This document shows positions 48,412 through 57,971 of a stretch of 64,000 nt of DNA, one piece after another. Source of the stretch: an uncultured Mesonia sp. (GTDB taxonomy: Bacteria; Bacteroidota; Bacteroidia; Flavobacteriales; Flavobacteriaceae). The position numbers were made by a program, and so were the translations under genes. Location: positions 49,379 through 113,378 of the forward strand of contig CATQIB010000001.1 in the NCBI GenBank assembly GCA_958296185.1, given 5' to 3'. Each line of letters starts with the position of its first letter. The stretch's first letter is position 1. The notes beneath the pieces were generated by a model. It was not told the DNA's origin and did no database searches. It saw nothing but the letters and a program-made list of their open reading frames with translations.

Positions 48412-51400
48412 ATGAAAAATATCCTAACTAGTTTTACTTTGTTTTTAATCACTGGTTTAGTGATTGGGCAAACCGATACAGAAAATTACGTTCAAACAAC
48501 CACCTATAAAAAAGAAGGAGTTACAATTCTTGAAATTGAAAATAACCAGGTGCCCTCGATCGATAAAATAGAAGATATTACATATTATGACGGACTTGGA
48601 AGACCAATTCAGCAGATTTCGGCTCAGGCAGGAGGTAACGGTCAAGATATTATTAAATATATGAGTTATGATGGTTACGGGCGTCAAGTCAAAGAATACC
48701 TACCCTTTGCCGATGCGGAACAAACTTTTAATAATTCAAGCTTAGATTATCGCCCAAACATTTTAAGAGAAATAGAGACCTTTTATAAGACCCGCTATTC
48801 TACTGAAATAGACACTGCAAATCCTAATCCATATACAGAAAAAATTCTTGAAGATTCTCCTTTAGGGCGTGTATTGGAGCAGGGGGCTCCTGGAAAAACT
48901 TGGCAGATTAGTGATAGTAGTAGTGGGCATACCGTCAAATTTAAATACCAATCAAATAAAGCAAGCGAAGTACTTCATTTTAAAACAATCTTTCCCAATC
49001 AGTTCGAAACTGATAAGCACGAATTAAAATATTCAGGTCACTATCACCGTGGTGAGTTATATAAAACTATTACAAAAGATGAGAACTGGTATCCTAACCA
49101 GAAATATGAGAATGACCATACAACAGCAGAATTTAAGGATGTTCAAGGTAATATTGTATTAAAAAGGACATATAATAAAGGACTGCAACACGATACTTAT
49201 TATGTATATGATAAATACGGAAATTTGTCCTATGTGATACCGCCTAAAGCTTCAGCTTCTATTATTAAATCAGATTTAATTCCTACGGGAATAGAAGCAA
49301 TCCATCGCCCGTGGACTTCTTTAGCCGCTGTAGATAGTGATTTTGCCGAGGAATACAATAGGCGTTTGTTGGAATATGAAGACGCAGACATTTTAAATGC
49401 AGATATTGAAAATGAATATGGGGGCCAAGGCGGGTTTAGTATAACTTCTAATAATGGCACACTCTCTGTGAATGTCACTTTATCAACGAACACCCCGCTA
49501 GTTTTAAGGAATGGTCAGATTGCAAGCTTGAATGAGCTGGGGTCATTCCCTGATATGGAGATGGGTAGAATTGAAGGAGCAAACTTTCATTATGTTTTTT
49601 TAATTATAGATAATCATTTGTATATAGAAGGAGATGGTGAGTTGCATACAATTAACAAAACCTTTTTAGGTGAGAATAAATTGGAATATACTAAAAACTA
49701 TTCTTGGATAGATTATGTTAAGGTTGATGAAATGGATAGAACTACATATAAAGAGCAATTGAGATCTTATGAAGATCATCAAATATTAACAGCCAACATA
49801 GCTAACCCTTATAACGGGATAGGAGGCTTTCAATTTCACCTAACGACGAATAATGAACTAACTATTACGCTAAATCATACTACGGGATCTTTGGTAGAAC
49901 TAGAAACAGAACGTCCTATCCCTTTAGATATCGAACGGAGATTGCCCAATATGGAGCTAGGGAGTATACGCGGGGCAGGCTATGAATATACATTTTCTGT
50001 TTTAGAAAATAATCTTGTGATTCAGGGTGAAGGTAAAATAACTGGGCCAGTTAATACCATTCTTAATGCCGCTTATGTTGTAAATAACTCAATACGCTCT
50101 GAGGCAATAGAAGGCTTGTGTTATATTTATAATTATGATGATAGAAACCGGTTAATACGCAAGAATATTCCAGGTAAAGGTTGGGAATATATAGTCTACG
50201 ATAGACTCGATCGCCCTATAATGTCTCAAGACGCTAGACAACGATTAGATCATCAATGGTTGTTTACTAAATATGATGTGCATAATAGAGTAGTATATAC
50301 AGGGAAATACGTAATTCCGGAGCAAACAATAATATCACCCAATTTTGGCGATGCCCAGGATTGGGTGAGAGAACAAGTTGAAAATACGTCCCATTTAAAT
50401 GAATACTATACAGAAAATTTAGGTACCTGGACTCAAGAAGATATTTACTATACAAACAGGGTTTTTCCTACTTATGACTACCAGAATGGGGGGGATGAGC
50501 TGTTTACTATCAACTATTATGATGTTTATCCCGTAGGATATAATAATATCTTCCCCAGCCAGATTACAGTGCCAACTTTAGAACTCACTGATAAAACGCA
50601 TTCGCTACCTACGGTAAGCCGAATTAAAACACTAGGTACACACCAGTGGTCTACGAGTGTGACTAAGTATGATGACAAAGGACGAGCCCTTTATATTGCC
50701 GCCATAAATGAAACGCTTCAAAGTGAAGATTATGTGGTAAACACTTATGACTTTCTAGGCAATACTACAAAGGTAGAGACCGAACACAGTAAAAACGGTA
50801 AAGCCCTTACCATTAATAATATTTATTCTTATGATCATATAGGTAGGGCAACTCGACTTAAACAGGTAATAAATGGAGGTGCCGGTTTTAATCCTATAAT
50901 CTTTAAAAATATGTATGACGAGCTAGGTCAACTGAATGTTAAAGAAATAGGCGGGAAAGTAAATTATTACGGTACTTTGAAGGAGCCATTGCAAAAAGTA
51001 AATTATTCTTATAACATTCGTGGATGGTTACGTAAAATCAATAATCCAAATGATCTTAGTTTAGGACAAGCTAGTGATATGGCCGATTTATTCGCCTTTG
51101 AAATTGGCTACGATCAACCTTCAGTTTTCTCTAGCACAAAAGCTCTATATAACGGTAACATCACTGAGACAAGTTGGAAGACTGCCAATGATAATAAGTT
51201 AAGAGGTTATTATTATAAATATGATGCTTTAAACCGTATTGTCAAGGCAAGTAACCCGCCAATTAACCTAAAGCCAGGCGAATTTTATTCAAGTTATGAT
51301 TTGTCTTCCGTGACTTATGACCGTAATGGAAATATTTTAAACTTAAAACGTACTGGTCAATCTTCAATTATGGTGCAGGGGTATAATCATACTGACATTA

Positions 51401-52872
51401 TAGACGATTTAACCTATCATTACAAACCTTATAGTAACCAATTAGAAAAAGTAGAGGATGCACAGCTTGGTCAAGTTAATGACCAAGGGTTTATAGACGG
51501 TGCCAGTGGTACAGACGATTATAGCTACGACCTAAATGGTAATATGATTACAGATGCCAATAAACAAATAGTATCGATAGACTATAATCACTTACATCTT
51601 CCTAATCGAATAGAAATAGAAAGTAGAATTAATAATAATATAAATTATATTGACTATATTTACGATGCTACGGGGGTAAAATTAGAAAAGCGAGTAACTG
51701 ATTACGATAACGAAATTAATGGGGATCCCACCAATACTATTACCCAGTATGCAGGGAACTATATTTACAAACAAGAGAACCAGTTACAGGCTATGAATTT
51801 AAAGTTCTTCAGCCACCCAGAGGGTTATGTGGAACCAAAGGATCCTAGTAATTATACACAGGGGTTTGACTATGTATATCAATATAAAGACCACTTGGGG
51901 AACGTTAGACTGTCCTACTCGGACCTTGATTTGAACGGGGCCATCGACCCAAATACGGAAATCCTTTCAGAGAAAAACTACTACCCATTTGGACTTGAAC
52001 ATAAAGGGTACAATAATGTTGTGAATGGTACTGAACACAAGTGGAAATATCAAGGTAAAGAACACGAAGAAGAACTTGGGTTAAATACTTATGATTTTGG
52101 TGCGAGAAATTATATGTCTGATTTAGGAAGATGGACAACTATTGACCCGTTAGCAGATGCTACAGGTCAAATACATAACTCACCTTACAATTATGCTCTC
52201 AATAATCCAATTTACTTTATAGATCCGGATGGTAATTGCCCTCCAGGTATTGATTGTTCTGGAATTATTTCAGCATTATTTAATGGTGCCAAAGATAAAG
52301 TTAATAATTTCCTTGAAAATAATGATTTAGTTTTTGATGTTAAAGGGGGTGTAGATTTAAAAATAGGGGCAGGTTTAGAGGTAGATTCAGAAAATTTGGA
52401 TATGGCTGCTGATGTGGAATTACTAAATGTCGAATTGATGTCCTTTGAAGGAGATATGACAGATTTGAATAATAGTGAAATTGATTTTGTTGGAAAAGAT
52501 GGGGAATTGGAAATTAGTCAAAAAGCAGAATTCAGTTTAACAACAAAAGATACAAAATTCACTGCCGTCGATGCAAAAAGTAGTTTTTCTGCTTATGCTC
52601 CCGATTATTCTGCTACTAATAAAACTTCAAGTACTGAATTTTTCAGTAAAACTTCTTTAACAATGGGGAGTAGTACTGGCGAGAGTGGTGGATTAAGTAG
52701 AGAGAGTACTCACGGGAACACTACGGTAAGTAATGGAACAACAAGAACCCCTAAAGCTTCAGCTAAGTTAAATGCTACTAATAATTCTTCGACAGTTAGT
52801 TTTGGTGTAAAAGGTGGAGCAATTCTAAATTATAACTTCAGTGTGAATTTAGGGTTTAAAAAGAAAGAATAA
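48412..52872 (+). CDS. DUF6443/RHS-repeat core protein B3 with variable C-terminus (cassette 3)
   Basis: Same architecture as B1/B2: 'YQYKDHLGNVRLSYSDLDLNGAIDPNTEILSEKNYYPFGLEHKGYNNVVNG...YNYALNNPIYFIDPDGNCPP'; Ser/Thr-rich C-terminal tail. Confidence 0.9.
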   Translation: MKNILTSFTLFLITGLVIGQTDTENYVQTTTYKKEGVTILEIENNQVPSIDKIEDITYYDGLGRPIQQISAQAGGNGQDIIKYMSYDGYGRQVKEYLPFADAEQTFNNSSLDYRPNILREIETFYKTRYSTEIDTANPNPYTEKILEDSPLGRVLEQGAPGKTWQISDSSSGHTVKFKYQSNKASEVLHFKTIFPNQFETDKHELKYSGHYHRGELYKTITKDENWYPNQKYENDHTTAEFKDVQGNIVLKRTYNKGLQHDTYYVYDKYGNLSYVIPPKASASIIKSDLIPTGIEAIHRPWTSLAAVDSDFAEEYNRRLLEYEDADILNADIENEYGGQGGFSITSNNGTLSVNVTLSTNTPLVLRNGQIASLNELGSFPDMEMGRIEGANFHYVFLIIDNHLYIEGDGELHTINKTFLGENKLEYTKNYSWIDYVKVDEMDRTTYKEQLRSYEDHQILTANIANPYNGIGGFQFHLTTNNELTITLNHTTGSLVELETERPIPLDIERRLPNMELGSIRGAGYEYTFSVLENNLVIQGEGKITGPVNTILNAAYVVNNSIRSEAIEGLCYIYNYDDRNRLIRKNIPGKGWEYIVYDRLDRPIMSQDARQRLDHQWLFTKYDVHNRVVYTGKYVIPEQTIISPNFGDAQDWVREQVENTSHLNEYYTENLGTWTQEDIYYTNRVFPTYDYQNGGDELFTINYYDVYPVGYNNIFPSQITVPTLELTDKTHSLPTVSRIKTLGTHQWSTSVTKYDDKGRALYIAAINETLQSEDYVVNTYDFLGNTTKVETEHSKNGKALTINNIYSYDHIGRATRLKQVINGGAGFNPIIFKNMYDELGQLNVKEIGGKVNYYGTLKEPLQKVNYSYNIRGWLRKINNPNDLSLGQASDMADLFAFEIGYDQPSVFSSTKALYNGNITETSWKTANDNKLRGYYYKYDALNRIVKASNPPINLKPGEFYSSYDLSSVTYDRNGNILNLKRTGQSSIMVQGYNHTDIIDDLTYHYKPYSNQLEKVEDAQLGQVNDQGFIDGASGTDDYSYDLNGNMITDANKQIVSIDYNHLHLPNRIEIESRINNNINYIDYIYDATGVKLEKRVTDYDNEINGDPTNTITQYAGNYIYKQENQLQAMNLKFFSHPEGYVEPKDPSNYTQGFDYVYQYKDHLGNVRLSYSDLDLNGAIDPNTEILSEKNYYPFGLEHKGYNNVVNGTEHKWKYQGKEHEEELGLNTYDFGARNYMSDLGRWTTIDPLADATGQIHNSPYNYALNNPIYFIDPDGNCPPGIDCSGIISALFNGAKDKVNNFLENNDLVFDVKGGVDLKIGAGLEVDSENLDMAADVELLNVELMSFEGDMTDLNNSEIDFVGKDGELEISQKAEFSLTTKDTKFTAVDAKSSFSAYAPDYSATNKTSSTEFFSKTSLTMGSSTGESGGLSRESTHGNTTVSNGTTRTPKASAKLNATNNSSTVSFGVKGGAILNYNFSVNLGFKKKE

Positions 52873-53225
52873 TGAAAATTGGTAGAGGAGGAAAGATTTT
52901 AATCTATACTGTATTAGGTGTTTTTTTATTTGTGATAATAGTAACAGTGGGAAACACCATAAGAATATCTAACTCCAGAGAGTTTTTAGTTGCGAAGGAG
53001 TACTTGAAGTCAAATCCTGAAATATTAGAAAAGGTTGGTGAGATAAAAGATTTCGGGAACTTTCCTTCTGGTAGTATTAGGAGCGAGGACGGCAGCATTT
53101 TTGCCCAAATAGAAGTAGAAGTGCAAGGGGCAAAATCTAGAGCTGATATTGTTTTAATTATGAGTAAAAGCCCAAATGCGGCGTGGTCATATGACGAAAT
53201 ATTAATTAAGGATAGTAATGATTAA
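52872..53225 (+). CDS. Coa1-like single-TM protein, candidate immunity protein for B3 C-terminus
   Basis: 117 aa; TM then 'LKSNPEILEKVGEIKDFGNFPSGSI...IFAQIEVEVQGAKSRADI'; start overlaps B3 stop. Confidence 0.55.
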   Translation: MKIGRGGKILIYTVLGVFLFVIIVTVGNTIRISNSREFLVAKEYLKSNPEILEKVGEIKDFGNFPSGSIRSEDGSIFAQIEVEVQGAKSRADIVLIMSKSPNAAWSYDEILIKDSND

Positions 53226-53421
53226 ATTCTTGTACGTTTTAGCTTCAGTATTTACAATAGTTGCTTTATTTTCTATAATTAATTTAATAGGGTATCTTTT
53301 AGATGGAGAATTCATTTTAATAGAAGTTCTCCAGTATTCAGCAGAGATACTATTTTTTAGTCTCTTATTTTTCATCTCTTATTTTTATATTAAAAAGCTA
53401 AAAAAGAGGAAGTCAGATTAA
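53218..53421 (+). CDS. Small two-TM protein, translationally coupled to the preceding gene
   Basis: 67 aa; overlaps the 3' end of 52872-53225. Confidence 0.5.
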   Translation: MIKFLYVLASVFTIVALFSIINLIGYLLDGEFILIEVLQYSAEILFFSLLFFISYFYIKKLKKRKSD

Positions 53422-53427
53422 ATAAAT

Positions 53428-54183
53428 TTATTGCTTGAGAGTAATTGAGTACCCCAACTCTTGGAATAATAATCTATAATTAGAAATTTCATTTTTAGGT
53501 GAATTGCCATTAAAAGTTATGACTTTGTTATTAATTTCTAACCATATTAATACTCCTGCGATATCGACTTCATTAGTCGTTGAAAGATATTTTAATTCAA
53601 AAGAAGGTATTCTACTTATTTTACTTTCTTTAAATTCTATTTCTTTGAAATTTTCAATAGCATCTGTTAAAGCTTCTACGTTTTTAATAACATAATCCTC
53701 GAATTGGGTATTTCCTAACTCTTCATAACTAACTACAATATTAGGACAATAAGAGCTTTGGTTTTCACAATCTTTTACAGAGGTCAACAAAATATTTTGA
53801 TTACTTAAATCGAGGTTAGTTTTCCAGTTTTTAGGAATAGCTAAATATGAATTTATTTCTTTTAAGTATTTCTCTTCATACTTATAATCATTCTCGTCTA
53901 AAACAAGCTGTAAACTATCATTAACATATTTTTCAGCTTTAACTAAATCATTGTTTTGATAATACTTCCATACACCTACCTTCTTGCCTTTTAACATATA
54001 ACCTTCTTTCACTTTGGCCCCTTTAGGATTTAATTCTATATATTTTCCATGATATTGTCCGTTTACTTTATCAGCTTCTATTTCATTTGATGATTGAGAT
54101 TTTGAGCTGGTACTTGTTTCATTTTTACATGAAACAAATGAGACTAAAGCTATGAGTAAGATATAAGTATATATTTTTTTCAT
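53428..54183 (-). CDS. Hypothetical lipoprotein with MORN-like segment
   Basis: 'LVSFVSCKNETS' lipobox; 'GQYHGKYIELNPKGAKVKEGYMLKGKKVGVWKYY'. Confidence 0.6.
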   Translation of the reverse strand: MKKIYTYILLIALVSFVSCKNETSTSSKSQSSNEIEADKVNGQYHGKYIELNPKGAKVKEGYMLKGKKVGVWKYYQNNDLVKAEKYVNDSLQLVLDENDYKYEEKYLKEINSYLAIPKNWKTNLDLSNQNILLTSVKDCENQSSYCPNIVVSYEELGNTQFEDYVIKNVEALTDAIENFKEIEFKESKISRIPSFELKYLSTTNEVDIAGVLIWLEINNKVITFNGNSPKNEISNYRLLFQELGYSITLKQ

Positions 54184-54302
54184 TTTAATGTTTATTTTTT
54201 CGGTTTTATTTATATCTCATAACTTCTCTAAATAAAAATCCACTCTGTGAATTGGGTCCGTAGTTTTACAAAACAAGAGCAAGTATGGAAGTTTTTTACA
54301 CT

Positions 54303-54671
54303 TCAAAGCGAAGCAACATTTTTAGAAAAGAAATCCTTAAACTTTTTAGAAGTCAGCATCTTATCAATCATCTTAAAGATAATAGCTCTATCATCAGTAT
54401 CGAGTTCAGAAATCAAACGTAACTGTTCTTGTGCTTGCTTATCTTCAATAACAACTTCTTTGGGCAAACCATCATTGAGGTTAATCACTTGGTCAACCGT
54501 AATATTATAAAACTCTGCAAGTCTCTGTAATTCTTTTACGGAAATCTCACGATTACCGTTCTCAATTTTATTGTAGTTGGAATAACCAATATCAAGAGCG
54601 TTGTTGGCAACCTCTTTTTGGCGAAGCTCTTTATCTTCTCTTAATTTTTTAATATTATCAGCTAAACTCAT
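54303..54671 (-). CDS. XRE-family helix-turn-helix regulator
   Basis: 'LREDKELRQKEVANNALDIGYSNYNKIENGNREISVKELQRLAEFYNITVDQVIN'. Confidence 0.9.
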   Translation of the reverse strand: MSLADNIKKLREDKELRQKEVANNALDIGYSNYNKIENGNREISVKELQRLAEFYNITVDQVINLNDGLPKEVVIEDKQAQEQLRLISELDTDDRAIIFKMIDKMLTSKKFKDFFSKNVASL

Positions 54672-54749
54672 ATAAACCTGTATTAGAAGTTGTAAAAGTA
54701 GCGAAAAACGATATAAATATGAAATATTAGTGAAATATCAAATTATTAA

Positions 54750-56070
54750 TGTGTTTTGACCCCTATAAAACAAGAGTATTCTTTTAAATTTCGTTAGTTA
54801 AATTATGCGGTTAATTTTCTCATTAAAATTAGATGTTTTTTAGCGTTCCATTTTTCCATCGGTGTTATTCTTCCCAATAGTCCGTGTAGCCTTTCGTTAT
54901 TGTAAAACAGCACGTAATCCTTAAGTATTTTCTCTATTTCTCCAAAGGTCCTATATTCAAATCGGTTGAACACTTCTTTCTTTAAAATTCCGTGATAAGC
55001 TTCTATATGAGCATTTTCTCCTGGTGTTGCAATGTGGGTAAACTCTTGGCCCACGCCTATTAGGGCTAAATATTCTCGGACGTTCTTTGCGATAAACTGA
55101 CTTCCATTATCGCTTCTTATGACAACATCATCGGGATGCTGATATTTCATAAATAATTCTGATAGTAGGTTTATTACTTGGGCCTGTTTAATTGAAAAGG
55201 CAAAGAGATATATTAATATTCTTCGGGTGTGAACATCTATTACAGATAGCAGGTATGCATTTTTACCTGCGTGGGGAATCCAAACCATCTTTATATCCAT
55301 CTCTAGACATTCAAAAGGTCTTTGAGTGTTTACCTTTCTAAACTTAACAAACTTACGTCCAGAACCACTTCTATCTATCCGGTCTTCTAGTTTTAATAGG
55401 TTTGCCTCTTTCATTATTCTATAAAGCTTTTTATGGTTTATAATATAGCCATCTCGCTTTAAATAAGAGGTCATTAATCGATATCCACAATCTATAAATG
55501 GGTGGCTCAAAATTGACTTTACAGACTCAATAACAGTGTCTTGGGTAACTAGACCTTTTTTATGGTGGTAAGTAAATTCACTTGGCTTATTTCCCTTCTT
55601 ACCATGGGTGGATTTTCTGTAATAGCTGCTAGGAACCATTCCTACCATATTGATAAGCTTGGTTTTACTGATCTTATGCTTGTTATACATCCTATCTACT
55701 AAATCTTTTTTGGATCTGATGTCCCAAACTTTTTTTTTAAAAGCTCACGTTGAATCTCCAATTCAACTTCCTTGTCACACAGAAGCTTACGAAGAACCCT
55801 ATTCTCCTCTTCAGCTTGTTTGAGTTCCTTGCTTCTATCGTCATAAGTTACTTTTAAACCCGCTTCTCCGTGATTCTCATACTTGCGTTTCCAATTGTAA
55901 AATGTACCAGTACTAAGACTGTATTTACGGCAGGCAGAAACAACTCCTATTTCTTCTGCACAGGATAGAATTTCAAGCTTTTCTTTTAAACTCCACTTCT
56001 TATATTTCATATTTCAAAGGTATTAATTGAAATTTAAAATATCACTCCGAACTATTAAGGGGCTAAAGTA
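54750..56070 (-). mobile_element. IS3-family insertion sequence, copy 1 (OrfA 55699-56010, OrfB 54803-55690)
   Basis: OrfA HTH/leucine-zipper and OrfB DDE integrase ('VIRSDNGSQF', 'HIEAYHGILKKEVF'); same ends and same 1321-bp length as copy 2. Confidence 0.93.
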
Positions 56071-56330
56071 AAATATTTACCCCAGTATGATCCCAAAAGA
56101 AATTCACAGACGATTTCAATATGCTACCAATAAAATCGAAAGAATGAATCTAACTCTCAGAACCCATATTAAGAGGCTAGGCAGAAAGATGATATGTTTT
56201 TCAAAGAAAACGCTTTACTTAGAAGCACCTTTAAAGATATACTTTTGTGGCATTAACTTCCCACTTTTTGAAATGACAGTTATAAAATTACTTACAAATC
56301 TTGAAAAAATAAATATTGAATCTTAAGAGT
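56071..56330 (+). mobile_element. IS1-family transposase 3' part (truncated)
   Basis: In-frame 'NIYPSMIPKEIHRRFQYATNKIERMNLTLRTHIKRLGRKMICFSKKTLYLEAPLKIYF' begins exactly at the IS3 copy 1 right end. Confidence 0.78.
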
Positions 56331-56374
56331 TTTTGATTACTTAAAATTTAACTAACTTTACCGAAAGTTATGGA

Positions 56375-57106
56375 ATGACTTCACGTTTTGTATTTGTACT
56401 AATTTTTTTTTCTGTTTTCTCAGCCTGTAAAACCGTTTCCATCAACCAAGATACCTATAGGATTACTAGTGATTCTGTACTGTTAGGAAGTATTGGTACT
56501 GGTAAAGAATACGTATTAGAAGGAGATTATAATAATACTGCTTTTGTAGCATACGAACAGCCGATAAAGCTGAGCAGTTCTATCCTTCCTTTTTCAAAAA
56601 AGACGTATCAGCTATTTACTGAGGCCTCAAAAAAGCAACCTAGTGGTCTAAATATTAATTACACCGATTCTCTGAACGAAAAACCTAAGTTTGTTCAATT
56701 GCATATTTCTGATAAAGTAACTGTTTTAGATCAGTTAAATAATGAAAACAACGAACATTTGTTAAACTATTTAAAAGTACAACCTGAAGCTAAAATGGTG
56801 ACATCGATTTCCTTGGCTTTAAGTCAAGAACATATGAAGCAGATTCAAATTGCAGAAAGTGTTTTTTTAATCCAATCTGGTTATAAACATTATGTGATTA
56901 GCTTATATAAGGAAGGAGAACCAATAGATCAAATACAATTTAACGATGGGGCGGTTTTTGCTTACGAAACCAGTTCTTTCTGTTGGAAAGAAAACAAGAG
57001 ACGCCAATTACAAATCGTGGATATTACCAATGAGGATCCCTGTCCTAAAAAAACATATTCCAACTCAAGAAAAGTAATTAAGGAAGAAAATTATTTTAAA
57101 CTTTAA
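56375..57106 (+). CDS. Hypothetical lipoprotein, first gene of second secretion block
   Basis: 'FFSVFSACKTVS' lipobox; 243 aa. Confidence 0.6.
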   Translation: MTSRFVFVLIFFSVFSACKTVSINQDTYRITSDSVLLGSIGTGKEYVLEGDYNNTAFVAYEQPIKLSSSILPFSKKTYQLFTEASKKQPSGLNINYTDSLNEKPKFVQLHISDKVTVLDQLNNENNEHLLNYLKVQPEAKMVTSISLALSQEHMKQIQIAESVFLIQSGYKHYVISLYKEGEPIDQIQFNDGAVFAYETSSFCWKENKRRQLQIVDITNEDPCPKKTYSNSRKVIKEENYFKL

Positions 57107-57116
57107 ATCTCCTCAA

Positions 57117-57488
57117 ATGAAAGCCCAGTTTCTTATAATTATTTTAACAGCCTCTACAATGCTAACAGGATGTGAAGATATCATAGAAGTAGATAATATT
57201 TCGGAAGAAAAGGTTAAATTATTGGCGCCAGCAGATGATGTGATTTCAAAAAGCACTACCATATCTTTTAGTTGGGAAAAGGTAGAAGAAGCGGATACTT
57301 ATCAGCTCCAGATTGCTAAACCTGCTTTTGAACAAGCTTTAGAAATTGTTACCGATACCACATCCAGTTCCACCAGATATTCGGAAACCTATAGCGAGGG
57401 TAGCTTTGAGTGGCGGGTAAAAGCTTTGAACAGTGCATATGAGACTGAATATACAACCCACAGCTTCTCGATCGTACAAGAAGAATGA
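57117..57488 (+). CDS. Lipoprotein with fibronectin type III-like domain
   Basis: 'TASTMLTGCED' lipobox; 'LLAPADDVISKSTTISFSWEKVEEADTYQLQIAK...EGSFEWRVKALNSAYETEYT'. Confidence 0.65.
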   Translation: MKAQFLIIILTASTMLTGCEDIIEVDNISEEKVKLLAPADDVISKSTTISFSWEKVEEADTYQLQIAKPAFEQALEIVTDTTSSSTRYSETYSEGSFEWRVKALNSAYETEYTTHSFSIVQEE

Positions 57489-57494
57489 CCAAAG

Positions 57495-57962
57495 ATGAAA
57501 AAGCGTACCAAAACATATGTTTTGCTAAGTATAGTGATTGTGGTATGGGCTATTATTGGCTACAAGGTTATTTCAGCTTTAAATCCAGATGAGCCCAATA
57601 ACCAACATATCAAAAATTTTAAAACGGTTTTCAACCCGACAAATCAAGAGGCAAGGGACACTTTTTCAGTACAGCCCGTTAGAAAAGATCCATTCCTTGG
57701 TATTTTATTGATAAAACCCGAGACAAAGAAAATAACAAAATCTACCGTAAACACAAAGAAATTACAGTGGCCAACGGTCAGCTATCAAGGACTTGTCAGT
57801 AAAATGAGTTCCAAACGAGATAAAGTATATATTGTAACAATCAATCAAGTTCAGTACTTGGCGAAGAAAGGTCAAATCATTGATAGTATCAAGGTAGTTA
57901 ATGGAAATGAAAACCAAGTCGTTCTAAGGTATAAAAATGAACTAAAAACAATTTCCTTATAA
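57495..57962 (+). CDS. GspC/PilP-like periplasmic-linker protein
   Basis: N-terminal TM, 'VRKDPFLG', 'VSYQGLVSKMSSKRDKVYIVTINQVQYLAKKGQIIDSIKVVNGNENQVVLRYKNELKTISL'. Confidence 0.6.
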   Translation: MKKRTKTYVLLSIVIVVWAIIGYKVISALNPDEPNNQHIKNFKTVFNPTNQEARDTFSVQPVRKDPFLGILLIKPETKKITKSTVNTKKLQWPTVSYQGLVSKMSSKRDKVYIVTINQVQYLAKKGQIIDSIKVVNGNENQVVLRYKNELKTISL

Positions 57963-57971
57963 AAATTAATT

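Noticed and set aside
54247-54510. 87-aa plus-strand ORF
   Set aside because: Antisense to the XRE regulator 54303-54671, which has a clear HTH.
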